DNA of 64,000 nucleotides from a bacterium (GCA_020444265.1 JAHLLH010000001.1:62001-126000); one strand, 5' to 3'; shown: positions 35,411 through 45,877, counted from the first letter of the stretch. The notes: generated by a model not told the origin, from the sequence alone. Made by a program: numbers and translations.

Positions 35411-36253
35411 ATGGGCTTGACCATCCGCACGATGAGCCTGGATGAGTTCAGGATGGTGGTACGCTGGGCGGATCAGGAGGGGTGGAATCCCGGTCTGTAT
35501 GATGCCCCGGTCTACTACAACACCGACCCGAATGGCTTTTTCATTGGCCTTGTCGATGATGAGCCTGTCGGCGCGATTTCGGCGGTGAGGTATGGGGAAA
35601 GCTACGGTTTCATGGGGTTTTATATCGTCCGTGAGGAGTTTCGCGGGAAAGGATACGGCCTCGCCTTGTGGAATCGCGCGATGGAGCATCTGGGGGATCG
35701 TCTGATAGGCCTTGATGGTGTCCCCGACCAGCAGCCCAACTACCAGAAATCCGGCTTCGTACTCGACCACGAGAACTATCGCTACGAGGGCAAGGCGGTC
35801 ACGACCCACAAACGAATCCGCGAGATTGTCCCGCTTCAGGAGGTTCCTTTCGTCACCCTGCTTGCCTACGATCGCGAATTTGTACCCGCCTCACGTGAAA
35901 CTTTCCTCCGCGGCTGGGTCAATCAGCCCGAATCGCTCACCTTGGGGTGGATGGAGCGCGAACAGCTGTTGGGGTATGGGATGATCCGCCGCTGTGGCCT
36001 CGGTTGGAAAGTCGGGCCACTCTTCGCAAATGAAACCTCGATTGCTACCGACCTTTACCACGCCTTGATCAGCGAACCCTTTGCGGGCGATCCAGTCTTT
36101 CTCGATGTGCCCGGCACCAACAAGCAGGCGATCAAACTCGCAGAAAAGCACAATATGGTGGTCAGCTTCAACACCGCCCGTATGTACCGTGGCGAACGAC
36201 CTGACCTGCCCCATAAGCGCTGGTACGGTGTCACTTCATTCGAGCTGGGGTAG
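35411..36253 (+). CDS. GNAT-family N-acetyltransferase with C-terminal extension
   Basis: 280 aa. The N-terminal half is a GNAT domain: FIGLVDDEPVGAISAVRYGE (beta strands 2-3), then the acetyl-CoA loop VREEFRGKGYGLALWNRAM (R/Q-x-x-G-x-G/A pattern, around residues 77-95). The C-terminal half (about 140-280) resembles the second domain of YitH/HolE-like GNATs, with SLTLGWMEREQLLGYGMIRR and NMVVSFNTARMYRG. Substrate is unknown. It sits between a small membrane protein and pldA with gaps of two and three bases, suggesting an operon. Confidence 0.85.
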   Translation: MGLTIRTMSLDEFRMVVRWADQEGWNPGLYDAPVYYNTDPNGFFIGLVDDEPVGAISAVRYGESYGFMGFYIVREEFRGKGYGLALWNRAMEHLGDRLIGLDGVPDQQPNYQKSGFVLDHENYRYEGKAVTTHKRIREIVPLQEVPFVTLLAYDREFVPASRETFLRGWVNQPESLTLGWMEREQLLGYGMIRRCGLGWKVGPLFANETSIATDLYHALISEPFAGDPVFLDVPGTNKQAIKLAEKHNMVVSFNTARMYRGERPDLPHKRWYGVTSFELG

Positions 36254-36256
36254 GGG

Positions 36257-37120
36257 ATGTTGAGACGTTTTATCCTGCTCCTTGTGCTGACGTCCTTCCT
36301 CGCCCAGCTGCCATCAGCTCAGGCTCAAGCTCGAACCACAGCAAGCGAAACCTCCCCCATGATGGAGCGACTCATCCTTGAGGAACCTTCCTACTTTGCC
36401 ATTGGTGCTGGAACTCGCAAAAACGGGTCGGTCAATTCGGTGCTGACCGATCCGAACAACCAGGCGAAGTTCCGCTTGGCACTGCGTCTCCCGATCCTGC
36501 CGCTCAACGAACGTAGCGATGGCTTCTACTTCTCGTTCAGCGAGGAAGCGTTGTGGAATCCGTTCGATGGTAGCGCGGCCTCGCTCGACAACCGCTATAC
36601 GCCCGAATTCATCGGCTGGTGGGGAGTGGGGGATGGTGCAGGGTGGGAGGTGCCTTCACTGGGTCTCTCCTACACCCATCAGTCGAATGGTTTGCTGGGT
36701 GATAATTCACGTAGCTGGAACCGTGCGATGCTTAGGGCTGCCTTCGGCGATCACAGGCGTCACCCGCTGCTTCTCACCCTCTCGACTTGGTATCCCTTCG
36801 CGGTGGACTACCGTATGCCGGACCTGGAGGAGTATGTGGGGCAGGGGACGGTTCTTCTGCTCTGGCAACCGTTGCTGGCGGGCCGTGGCTGGGGCGTCGA
36901 TATCCTCGGCTTGACGCTGCGCAGCGGGGTGACCGTGAACCGCCGTCTCTTTACCAACCTCGAGGCGACCCTGCTCTGCGATCCGGGGGTCTTCTTCGAC
37001 CTGCCTGTCCGCACCACACCACACTTGATGCTGCAGTATTTCGTCGGACGGGGCGAGAGCATCTTGCGCTACAAAAGCGATACCCATTCGATCAGGATTG
37101 GGCTGGCGGTGCTTCGCTGA
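36257..37120 (+). CDS. pldA: Outer membrane phospholipase A (OMPLA)
   Basis: 287-aa outer-membrane beta-barrel with an N-terminal signal peptide (about 1-23, ending SAQAQA). The catalytic His and Ser lie at 141 and 143 in YTHQSNG and the third residue, Asn, at 155 in SRSWNR, closely matching the spacing of the E. coli enzyme (142/144/156). It hydrolyses phospholipids that reach the outer leaflet, protecting asymmetry. Its 3' end overlaps the convergent cyclase gene by 29 bases. Last gene of the 35100-37120 run. Confidence 0.93.
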   Translation: MLRRFILLLVLTSFLAQLPSAQAQARTTASETSPMMERLILEEPSYFAIGAGTRKNGSVNSVLTDPNNQAKFRLALRLPILPLNERSDGFYFSFSEEALWNPFDGSAASLDNRYTPEFIGWWGVGDGAGWEVPSLGLSYTHQSNGLLGDNSRSWNRAMLRAAFGDHRRHPLLLTLSTWYPFAVDYRMPDLEEYVGQGTVLLLWQPLLAGRGWGVDILGLTLRSGVTVNRRLFTNLEATLLCDPGVFFDLPVRTTPHLMLQYFVGRGESILRYKSDTHSIRIGLAVLR

Positions 37121-38957
37121 GGGAGTGACAGATTTTCCACACCTCGAACTGTTCCCCCTCAAAGCCTTTGAAGTTCGTTTCCACCCGTTCGGTGGAACAG
37201 CGGTGCTCGGGATCGTGCAAGTAATCCTGCACTTCGGGATCGGTATAGATGGCATTGGAGAGGATCAGGTCGCTGCCGTTGGAGAAATCCACAAGGCGTG
37301 CAGCGAGGTTGACCGAGGTCCCGAAGTAGTCGAGGCGCTCGTTGAGGGTGACCGCGATGCAGGGACCCTGGTGCATGCCGACCTTCAGTAGGAGGGGGGC
37401 GCCTTCGGTGTTGGTGGCATCGAAGAGGGCAGTCTGCGCCTTGAGCATAGCACGCAGCGCGGCATCCGGGGTGCGGAAGGAGGCCATCACCGCATCGCCA
37501 ATGGTTTTCACCACCGAGCCGTCTTCCTTGGCGATTTCTGCCTTTACAATGTCGAAGTGGTCCATCACACGCCCGAAGGCTGGAGCATCGCCGACCGTCC
37601 GGTAGAGCTGTGTCGAGGCTTTCAGGTCGGTGAAAACGATGGTCAGGCTTCCGACGCTGATCTTCTCCCCGGGACGCAAGGCCTCACTGCTGAAGAGGTC
37701 ACGGAAGAGCTGGAGGACAGTCACTTCCGCAGCAGTCACGGCCATATCACTCCACGCCATCCGTTCCAGCACGAACAACTCCTCTCGATCCGACTGGTTC
37801 TCAAAGGTGAGCGTCACTTCCGTGGCCAAGTCCAATTCCTCATCCTCTTCCGCCCATCCCATTTGCTTGTACATACAAATAACCTCACTACGTCCTTCCG
37901 AGGTAGCTCGGAGGTAGAGGCCGCCGGGACGGTCCAATGCTCGCAGTCGGTAATTGCCCGGTTCGAGGTTTGTGTGGATCGTGCGGGTCTCGCTCGGAGC
38001 CATCAACTGCTGAACATGGATGTGCGGAGTAACCTGAGGACCAGAGACACAAAAGGCTTCTCGTGCTACAGGGCGGATCGAGGGAGTGGGGCGGAAGGTC
38101 AGTTCGACGGAGCGTTCAAAGTTGGCCGTAAAGTCTATGTTGCAGACATCGCAGTGGACGGTTGGTTCAATCTCCTTCAGGTGATCAAAACTCTCCTTCG
38201 CTCCACGGCAGAGTGGGCAGAGTAGATCCCACTGAAATTCGAGCAGGCCGACACGGACTGCCTTGAGGCAAAGGTCGAGTAGTTCACGACGACTCGCCCC
38301 CCAGGCATCCGTCAGAACATAGGGCTGAATCCTGCTCAAGGCGAGGTCTTCGGTTCGCTGGATGTGTTGCTTCAACTTCTCCACCAGCCTGGAATCAACA
38401 TCTTGCTGAACCAGTTTTTCGCAAAGCAGGTCGAGACGTGGTTTGCCGCCGGGAGCATAAACCGGTTTATCGGGTGGGGTGTTGGCAAGTAGACTTTCGC
38501 CAGCCGCCTTGTCGTAGCGATGGAAGACATCGCCGAACTGCTTGTGACTGATCAAACCGATCTGGATGGGGATAGCGATCAATCCAAGCGGATTGGCCGG
38601 GATTGCCCAGACTTTGTAACTGAGGAGTGTCCCTCCAGTTCCAGGGTCGGGGTCGAGACGGACAACGACCCGCATTTCCTTGACTGGTCCCTTGCTGTAC
38701 TGCCTACTTACGCTGAATCCCTGGGGACGGGACCACTCAAAGGGTTCTTCGACCCATTCAACTGGGATACCAAGACGGTACATTCTCAGGTGACGGCGTG
38801 CGGCCTTCAGGTCGGGATTGCCCTCCCCCAAGTTGTCGAGGGTTGGCAGGCCGGTATCATGGTTAAAGCGATTTGTATCCGCTACAAGCGGCCAGAGGAC
38901 CTCACGTGGCGAGTCGAGGCGCCAGATCCAGTTGTAATGGAAGGTCGGATACTTCAG
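37092..38957 (-). CDS. Class III adenylate/guanylate cyclase-like protein with DUF5939-type N-terminus; start abnormal
   Basis: The C-terminal cyclase homology domain (VGSLTIVFTDLKASTQLYRTVGD with metal Asp; KTIGDAVMASF; DYFGTSVNLAARL) lies in the last 200 residues. A zinc-ribbon-like pair CPLC/CDVC lies mid-protein. The nearest usual start, TTG 38831, falls inside conserved sequence: the same frame continues upstream with LKYPTFHYNWIWRLDSPREV and WPLVADTNRFNHDTGLP but contains no ATG, GTG or TTG before a stop near 39018. I used CTG 38957 (GAGG nearby). A lost base would instead let the out-of-frame ATG at 38969 read MRYFLKYPTF. cAMP is the likely product but is unproven. Confidence 0.75.
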   Translation of the reverse strand: MKYPTFHYNWIWRLDSPREVLWPLVADTNRFNHDTGLPTLDNLGEGNPDLKAARRHLRMYRLGIPVEWVEEPFEWSRPQGFSVSRQYSKGPVKEMRVVVRLDPDPGTGGTLLSYKVWAIPANPLGLIAIPIQIGLISHKQFGDVFHRYDKAAGESLLANTPPDKPVYAPGGKPRLDLLCEKLVQQDVDSRLVEKLKQHIQRTEDLALSRIQPYVLTDAWGASRRELLDLCLKAVRVGLLEFQWDLLCPLCRGAKESFDHLKEIEPTVHCDVCNIDFTANFERSVELTFRPTPSIRPVAREAFCVSGPQVTPHIHVQQLMAPSETRTIHTNLEPGNYRLRALDRPGGLYLRATSEGRSEVICMYKQMGWAEEDEELDLATEVTLTFENQSDREELFVLERMAWSDMAVTAAEVTVLQLFRDLFSSEALRPGEKISVGSLTIVFTDLKASTQLYRTVGDAPAFGRVMDHFDIVKAEIAKEDGSVVKTIGDAVMASFRTPDAALRAMLKAQTALFDATNTEGAPLLLKVGMHQGPCIAVTLNERLDYFGTSVNLAARLVDFSNGSDLILSNAIYTDPEVQDYLHDPEHRCSTERVETNFKGFEGEQFEVWKICHSLSEAPPAQS

Positions 38958-38980
38958 AAGTACCTCATCGCTTGTCCCGT

Positions 38981-39856
38981 TCAGGGTGCGGACGGTATGT
39001 CCGCCGTCGTCTGCATGTAGTCAACGTACTGCTCCAGCCCCATCGTGGGTTGTCCGAGCAATTCCCAGGTTTCCTTCGCCTTCATCGTCTCGCGTTTCTG
39101 GCGAGTGTCCTGCGCAAGTCGTTTCAGGTGACGGATTTTTGGGCTGAAAAGAGATCCTATTTTGACTACCGTGCTGGGAATGGTCCTGATCTTCAGGCGT
39201 GGATCGTACTTGTCCCGGAACCGTTTCACAGCATCCGGGAAACGGATCGCTTCGGCGCCTTGGACGTAGAAAACACGGTTGCGCAGCTCCGGGTTTGCGA
39301 AAGCTTTTGCCACCCAGCTGCCATAATCATGTCCCGCAACCCAGTAGAGCGGCGGTGACTCGGGCAGCGGTTGGAAAATAGCCTTTCCACGGACAAACAT
39401 CGGCAGTGATTCGAAAAACCAGGTGGGACGCCAAATCAGCCAGGGATGGCCGGAGCCCATGATGGCGTGTTCAGTGTAAAACTTGTGATCGATATCTGGC
39501 CACCAACCGTTCGTAGGTCGGCTCCCGTAGGCGGTCACCTTCGAGAGCAGGATTTCTGGTTTGTCCTGCAGGGCTTCCACGATTCTATGAGTGCCATCCA
39601 GTTCCGGTTTGAAGGCGGCCTTGTGGTTCATCGTCGACAGGTTGATGTGGACAATGTCACACCCTTCGGCTGCCGCACGAATGGAGGCGGTGTTTTCCAA
39701 ATCACCCGCGACAACCTCAACCTCCGGTGGCAGTTGCTTCCAGGCGCGGTCGGGGTCTCGTGCCAGTGCACGCACCTCGAAACCTTCTGCCACAAGGCAG
39801 CGGACAACGGGTCGTCCAAGAGTACCATGCCCCCCAATGACAAGCACCTTCGCCAC
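38981..39856 (-). CDS. NAD(P)-binding atypical SDR / NmrA-like protein
   Basis: About 291 aa. The Rossmann motif VLVIGGHGTLGRPVVRCL opens the protein, followed by VEVVAGDLENTASIRAAAEG and WLIWRPTWFFESLP, as in NmrA/complex-I-assembly type SDRs. The catalytic Tyr-x3-Lys of classical SDRs is not evident, so it may be a redox sensor or use quinones or lipids. I chose the GTG at 39856 (after CAGGGAG); the frame extends to 39880. It lies directly upstream of the cyclase gene, whose conserved frame begins around its stop codon, so the two are probably coupled. Confidence 0.8.
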   Translation of the reverse strand: MAKVLVIGGHGTLGRPVVRCLVAEGFEVRALARDPDRAWKQLPPEVEVVAGDLENTASIRAAAEGCDIVHINLSTMNHKAAFKPELDGTHRIVEALQDKPEILLSKVTAYGSRPTNGWWPDIDHKFYTEHAIMGSGHPWLIWRPTWFFESLPMFVRGKAIFQPLPESPPLYWVAGHDYGSWVAKAFANPELRNRVFYVQGAEAIRFPDAVKRFRDKYDPRLKIRTIPSTVVKIGSLFSPKIRHLKRLAQDTRQKRETMKAKETWELLGQPTMGLEQYVDYMQTTADIPSAP

Positions 39857-39924
39857 CACACACTCCCTGCTATGGGCCAACCCTGCCCGGATTCGGCCCG
39901 ATTAATCACCTTCAAACGAGTAAA

Positions 39925-40866
39925 TCAGCCCTCGGTATCGACATCAGGTGGAACATCCCATCCGTAATCGACGTACCCCCAGCCAACTTCCTCACCCTTG
40001 AAACTAAGCAGCGCATACCCCTCTTCGAAGCCGTCACGAGGGCCTCGCCACCATCTTCCGGAGACCGCCCCGATGTTGGCGAATTCGATCCCCTTGTAGT
40101 GCCAGGTCTCGTTGATGTGCAGATGTCCGGCGAGTACCAGTTTCACTCCGGGATGCTTCAGGAGGACCGATGCTACGTCGTTCACATTGTTGACAACCGC
40201 CTTCGGATGGTCCGGCTTCTCAATTCCTTCCAGCAGTTCTGCATAGCTGCTGAAGAGGGGAATATGACCAGCGATCACCGTCGGTTTGTTCGCCCTGGCG
40301 AGGTCCTCGTCCAGCCAGTCGAGCTGCTCCTCATCGATGTAGCCATGATAGGTGCGTCCATCAATCCCGATTGTGTCCAACAGCACAAAGTGCCATCCCT
40401 CATGGTCGAAGGAGGTGTATGTGGAGTCACGCTTGAATCTCTGGAGGAAGTACTCCTTCCCGTAAAGATCATCCCCCGGTGTCATCCCGCTCTTTTCGTA
40501 GACCCCGAGCACATCATGGTTGCCCATTACATTGTGAACGGGAATCTTGATTTCGCTCAAAGCACCGTCGAACAGATGGTATTGAGCGTCTGCCTGCTCG
40601 CGGTTTTTAGCGAGAATGTCATAGGCCAGATCCCCCCCATTGATTAAGAAGGAAGGTTTGTGAGGCAGCGCCTGCATATTGTTCAATGCGGTGCGGAACC
40701 CTTCCTGGGCGTGACGACGCTCGTCGACGTGCATATCGGTCATGAATGCCACAGAAAAGTCCGGTCCCAGTTTGGCTGGAGTACAAGCCCACCAGGGCAG
40801 TGCAAGGGCACTGGCGGAAAGTGCAGATGATTTCAGAAAGGCTCGGCGAGAATGTAACGGAAACAT
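39925..40866 (-). CDS. Exported calcineurin-like metallophosphoesterase with Tat signal
   Basis: 313 aa. The N-terminus has a twin-arginine motif SRRAFLKS, a hydrophobic stretch and a possible lipobox ending at Cys28 (WWAC), so it is probably folded before export and may be lipid-anchored. All metal-binding motifs of the fold are present in order: TDMHVDE (D-x-H), NGGDLAYD (GD), VMGNHDVLG (GNHD), AGHIPL (H) and LAGHLHINE (GHxH). A dinuclear metal centre is expected; substrate unknown (phosphodiester, acid phosphatase or nucleotide types are possible). Confidence 0.88.
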   Translation of the reverse strand: MFPLHSRRAFLKSSALSASALALPWWACTPAKLGPDFSVAFMTDMHVDERRHAQEGFRTALNNMQALPHKPSFLINGGDLAYDILAKNREQADAQYHLFDGALSEIKIPVHNVMGNHDVLGVYEKSGMTPGDDLYGKEYFLQRFKRDSTYTSFDHEGWHFVLLDTIGIDGRTYHGYIDEEQLDWLDEDLARANKPTVIAGHIPLFSSYAELLEGIEKPDHPKAVVNNVNDVASVLLKHPGVKLVLAGHLHINETWHYKGIEFANIGAVSGRWWRGPRDGFEEGYALLSFKGEEVGWGYVDYGWDVPPDVDTEG

Positions 40867-41043
40867 GGGATCCCTCGAAAAGATGTTTTAACAATAGTAG
40901 CAGGATGTAGATTATAGCCCGAAACATTTTGATTATGTTGCAAGGTCGCATTGTTGGAGAAAATTCACCATGTTCTCCCGAGGCGGTGGGCACGTCTCAC
41001 TCGAACCATGCGGACGTTGATGGGGGATCAGGTAGAGGACGTA

Positions 41044-42543
41044 ATGGCTGAGAAGCCTCAACCAAAGAATGCGGCTCCGAAAGGGCTTGACCCGAAGCTG
41101 GTCAAACTTATTTCAGGCATTCTCAATAAATTCGTAACGAAGATGTCGGCGGCTTTTCGTGACGAAGCCGAGAAATTCGGGATCGAGGATGTTGAGATTG
41201 CAAACGAACTCCAGCATGCCTCCCAAGCATTCAGCAACCAGGCCGCTGATGCCATCGAGATGATCTCGCTGGGCGAGTTGACCCTCGCGGACATGCGACG
41301 GGTTTCAGGCACCCTCTACCTGACAAACCTCTCCCTGCGTTGGATCCTCGAACAGCAGACCACCACCTACCAAACCATTCTGAACGAAGCCCCTGACAAT
41401 TTGGGTGCAAAGATCCAACGAGCTCGTTTGCTTATCGATTCCGGTGCGGTTGATGAGGGATTCCGTGAACTGCTCACACTCATCGAAAGCCACCGTGAGT
41501 TTTACCCCCTTCTGATGACGATGGGGTTTGTTTACCTCAAGGTGAAAAAGAACCTCGCCTATGCGATGCGCTATTTCGAGAAAGCTGCGAAGAATCCGCC
41601 TCGAGTAGAACGGTCTCATTATCGATCACTGGCATTACATTTCCTTGCCACCTGTCATGAAGGTCAGAAACGCTATAAAAACGCGCTGAACACCCTTTTA
41701 CTGGCGGAGAAGAAGCATCTTGATGACTCGTCACTTCAATACAGTATCAGCCGTCTATACGCGTTCCTGAACGAACCTGGATCGGCGATCATCTACTTTG
41801 AAAAGGCGATGCGTGTCCATCCAACATTCTACTCGATGGCGCTGGTGGACGAAGCTTACCATGGGATCCGGGAGGATCTCGAGATGAAGTTGCGCGAGTT
41901 CAATGGAATTTTCCAGGAGTTGACCGCGGAGTTTGGAGAGGATATCAGCACCTTGATGCACATCGTCGAAGCATATGACCTGCAAAGTACATCCCCGAGC
42001 TTACGTCGTGAAATTGAACGGATGACAGCCCTGTTGCCGTTGATTGGGAAAAAGTGTTTCACTGCCTACAGGACCGCGCTACTTCGATTTTTCATGGGCC
42101 TCTACCCGGAAATTCTTCAGGACTTGCAAGCAGCAATTATGCTGAAGCAGAAGGAGATGCTTCGGGAGATTCGCCTGAAACGGATTGCTGTGCTGAAGCG
42201 CCGCCGCCGTTTGCGCACCCTCTTCGCCCCGTTGGCCGCACTACTAAGTGCTGGCCCGATCTACCTCTTTCAAGATCCGCTGCTGGCCGCCTCACCCGTT
42301 TTGTTTCCCCTTATTGAGTTCCTGCTTCCCTTGTTGGGAGGAGGATTAGCTGTCTGGATTGTACTTGCCCTGCTGGGTGGCAAGGCTGCGACCTCTGCGC
42401 ATGACATGGTGCAACTGAAAACCCTGGAGACAGCTCGACGCAACCTCGAGGAGATGGAGAAGAAACTGGGGTTGTTCTGGAAAAACCAGGTTGCACATCA
42501 TGTGGACGAAGTACCTGTATGGGTTGATGATAGCGTTCAGTAA
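41044..42543 (+). CDS. TPR-like membrane-anchored protein, unknown function
   Basis: 499 aa. An N-terminal helical region (about 1-120) is followed by helical repeats of TPR type (about 130-290; GFVYLKVKKNLAYAMRYFEKA, ALHFLATCHEGQKRYKNALN, ISRLYAFLNEPGSAIIYFEKAM). Then come a basic stretch KRRRRLRTLF, two hydrophobic segments (about 398-418 and 424-452) and a C-terminal coiled coil. The TPR part probably faces the cytoplasm. ATG at 41044 follows GAGG; earlier in-frame starts have no site. It is monocistronic. I do not recognise an orthologous family. Confidence 0.7.
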   Translation: MAEKPQPKNAAPKGLDPKLVKLISGILNKFVTKMSAAFRDEAEKFGIEDVEIANELQHASQAFSNQAADAIEMISLGELTLADMRRVSGTLYLTNLSLRWILEQQTTTYQTILNEAPDNLGAKIQRARLLIDSGAVDEGFRELLTLIESHREFYPLLMTMGFVYLKVKKNLAYAMRYFEKAAKNPPRVERSHYRSLALHFLATCHEGQKRYKNALNTLLLAEKKHLDDSSLQYSISRLYAFLNEPGSAIIYFEKAMRVHPTFYSMALVDEAYHGIREDLEMKLREFNGIFQELTAEFGEDISTLMHIVEAYDLQSTSPSLRREIERMTALLPLIGKKCFTAYRTALLRFFMGLYPEILQDLQAAIMLKQKEMLREIRLKRIAVLKRRRRLRTLFAPLAALLSAGPIYLFQDPLLAASPVLFPLIEFLLPLLGGGLAVWIVLALLGGKAATSAHDMVQLKTLETARRNLEEMEKKLGLFWKNQVAHHVDEVPVWVDDSVQ

Positions 42544-42661
42544 TCCTACCTCGTTAAAAATTGTAACCCGAGCCTGAATCACGGCATCTCCAACCGAGAC
42601 ACCCTATCTTATTCGACCCGAGAGGAGTCAACCCTGCTTGTGGCAGGAGAGAGGTAGGGAG

Positions 42662-45600
42662 ATGAGAAACCGTTTAAACGGTGCGTGCTTGCTCGCACTG
42701 GTAGCTCTGTTTGCCGTTTCCACGGTGGTGGCTGCACCGGTTCTTCCGATGGACGAGCCGTTGCATGAAGCAATCAAGAATGCGGACAGCGCCGAGTTAT
42801 TGCCTGTGGTGGCGCTGATGCGTGACCAGTACTCACTCGAAATGGTTGCACAGTCGGTCGAAGGATTGACTCGTGCGGAGCGGAAACGTGTTGTCTGGTC
42901 GGTTCTGTCCGATCATGCCGATGCGACTCATGCTGATCTGTTGGCCATGTTGGATGGTCAGGCGGCCAAGGGGCTTGCAGCGGATGTCCGTTCGCTGGTT
43001 CTCGCCAATGCGGTCAGCTTCCAGGCAACCCCTGAATTGATCGAACAGATCGCTGGCCGCATCGATGTGCGCCAACTGATCTATGATCCGATGACCCGGG
43101 TGATCCCGGAAACCCCGACCGATGGTGTAATGGGTGTTGATGAGCTCGATGAAATCGCTTGGGGTGTCGCCCAGATCAATGCTCCTGCCGTCTGGGAAGA
43201 AGGATACACGGGCGAAGGTGTCATAGTCGCGGTCATCGACACGGGTGTCAACTACAACCATACCGATCTTGCTGACCATCTGTGGGATGGAGGCGAAACC
43301 TATCCGAACCACGGGTTTGACTACGCGAACAACGATGACAACCCGATGGACGATAATGGGCATGGCACTCACTGTTCGGGTAGTGCAGTAGGTGATGGTA
43401 CCTCAGGGACACAGACCGGTGTCGCACCGGATGCCTCCTTGATGTGCATCAAGGTACTCGATGGTGGTGGATTCGGGGATTATGCAGACACCTGGTCTGC
43501 ACTCGACTTTGCCCTGGCCAACCAGGCGGATGTGATCAGCATGTCCCTTGGATGGACCAACCTGAGTGCTGCTCCACGTGCAACGTTCCGTCAATCCTTC
43601 GATGGTCTGAATCTCGCCGGCTTGGTCAGTTCAGTTGCGGCGGGCAACGAACGTGTTTGGGGCGGGGCTGCACCCGAAAATTTGCGCACTCCGGGGAATG
43701 TACCGTCGCCCTGGCGCCATCCGGGGGAAGTGGAAGCAGGAACACGAAGTGGCGTAATAACAGTTGGGGCAACTCAGTCCAACGACGTCATCGCCAACTT
43801 TTCCAGCTATGGTCCTGCTTCCTGGCAGTCTATCTCTCCTTTCAATGATTATCCCTATGGGGGAGGCAGTGTCGGCCTGCTCAAACCTGATGTGAGTGCG
43901 CCCGGTGTTTCTGTCACCTCGCTGACATACAACAACAACACAGGGTATGTGGGCGGAACAACCTGGTCGGGTACCTCAATGGCCACACCACATGTCGCGG
44001 GTGTCCTCGCGCTGATGCTGAACAAGTGGGATGAACTTACACCCGAAGAAGCAGACTCGATCCTGCAGACCACATCACTGGATCTCGGCCCAGTCGGGAA
44101 GGATAATGATTACGGCGCTGGTCGTGTTCAAGCTGATGAGGCTGTGGATGCGGTCGTTGGGATCACTGGTACGATTAACGGTGTCGTGAGCAACTCGGTT
44201 TCCGGTGACCCCATTGAAGGGGTGACCGTTTCCTTCCTTGAAACGGGACGAGTTGGTATCACCAACTCAGAGGGTGAGTACAGTGTCGATGTACAAATCG
44301 GCACCTACACTCTCGTCGTCAACCACCTGCCGATGCAACCGTTCCAACAGGCGGATATCGTGGTTACGGAAGAGGATACAACGACGGTTGACATAGCTCT
44401 ATCCGTTGGCTCATTGGAGATCACCCCAGAAGCCCTTTCATTCACCGAAGATGCTCAGACCCACGGATTGACACTCGAGAATGCTGGGACCGCGGATCTG
44501 CAAGTCCGCCTGAATCTGAGCCCCAGCCAGGAAGCAGTGGAATGGCTTGATTCACTCTTCCAGACAGATGCCACAGGGATTACGGGCGATTCACGGCTCC
44601 GAGGCATCAAGTACGTGGATGGCAAGTTTTATGTCACTGGTTCGAACACGTACGCCAATCCGAACTACATCTATGTGCTTGACGAAATGGGCACACAGAT
44701 CGACAGCTACATCCAGGTCGGTTCGGATCTTCCCGATGCAAGCTCAAACGGCATGTACGACCTCGCCTTTGATGGTACCAACCTGATCGGGTCGGATGGA
44801 CGTGACATCATCAGCTTTGACCTGGAGACCGGGGAAGAAGTGTCGCGGTTTGAGGGGCCCTATAATCCCAACCGTGCACTCGCCTACGATACTGACCTCG
44901 ATTATCTCTGGGTGGGTGAAAGTTTGCAAGACATCGTCGCGGTTGATCCTGAAACCGGGGAAGAGATGATGACGATTGAGTCCGATCTGCGGACCCAGTC
45001 GCTCGAGTATGTGCCCAATGATCCGGATGGGATGAACCTCTACATCGCTTGTGGGGACAACGATTCGGAACGGGCGTTTTACAAGGCGAACACCGAATCA
45101 GGAGACATTCTCAAGGTTGATGATCTTCCCGATGCTGAAGAACGGGACCTCTTTGGGTTGACCTATGCTTCCGGTTACCAGGTCTACTATGTCGCACTCG
45201 TCGGACTGCTGAACGGTACACCGGAAGACCAGATGAAGGGGTGGCAGATTGATGCGACGGTCGGCTGGGCCAACCTAAGCCAGATCGAACTCGTCCTCGA
45301 GCCGGAAGCGAGTATGACGGTTGATGTTACCTCTATGATTGAGGGACTCGATCCTGATCTCTACTCGGCTTACATCCTGGCGGAACACAATGGGATGGGT
45401 GAAACAGTCCCGGTTCCGATTGAGCTGGATATAACTAACACGGTTGGAGATGAAAGCGAAACGGGACTTCCAGGCAGCTACGCTCTTGCACAGCCTTACC
45501 CGAATCCATTCAATGCAATGACCACCGTTCGTTTCACCACTCCAGTGACCGGTTCTGTCAATGTCGCAGTCTTCGACCTGCTTGGTCGTCAGGTTGCAAC

Positions 45601-45736
45601 TCTGCATCGTGGCACGCTCGAGGCAGGCCGTCACATGCTTTCCCTCTCCCTCGAGGATCAGGCCAGCGGCATCTATTTTGTCAGGATGCAGGCGGGTGAT
45701 GGTTTCGAAGCGGTGCGGAAAGTGGTCCTCATAAAG
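42662..45736 (+). CDS. Secreted subtilisin-like serine protease with T9SS-type sorting domain
   Basis: 1,024-1,025 aa. Signal peptide (about 1-25), propeptide-like region, S8 catalytic domain with Asp193 (VIDTGVN), His234 (GHGTHCSG) and Ser439 (GTSMATPHVAG), a carboxypeptidase-regulatory-like beta domain (about 505-590), and a propeller-like region with repeats such as LAFDGTNLIGSDG. A C-terminal domain of about 85 residues opens with YPNPFN, then FDLLGRQVATL and GIYFVRMQAG. This domain type directs type IX secretion or cell-surface attachment in FCB bacteria. ATG 42662 follows GGTAGGGAG. It probably degrades extracellular protein. A terminator follows at 45771. The stop codon is TAG at 45737-45739. 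Confidence 0.92.
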
Positions 45737-45770
45737 TAGTGTGAGTTACAGTCTCTGATTGCACGTTTAA

Positions 45771-45804
45771 CAGGCCCCCAGATACATTTGGGGGCCTGTT
45801 TTTT
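45771..45804 (+). terminator. Rho-independent terminator of the subtilase gene
   Basis: Perfect 10-bp stem CAGGCCCCCA/TGGGGGCCTG (45771-45780/45789-45798), 8-base loop, then six T residues. It separates the protease from the carotenoid region. Confidence 0.93.
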
Positions 45805-45877
45805 GCAGAATCCCATTGTGGCAGACCATTTTGTTTCAGGGCGAAACAGCACAACGTGCAAGTGTATTGGAGACTTC

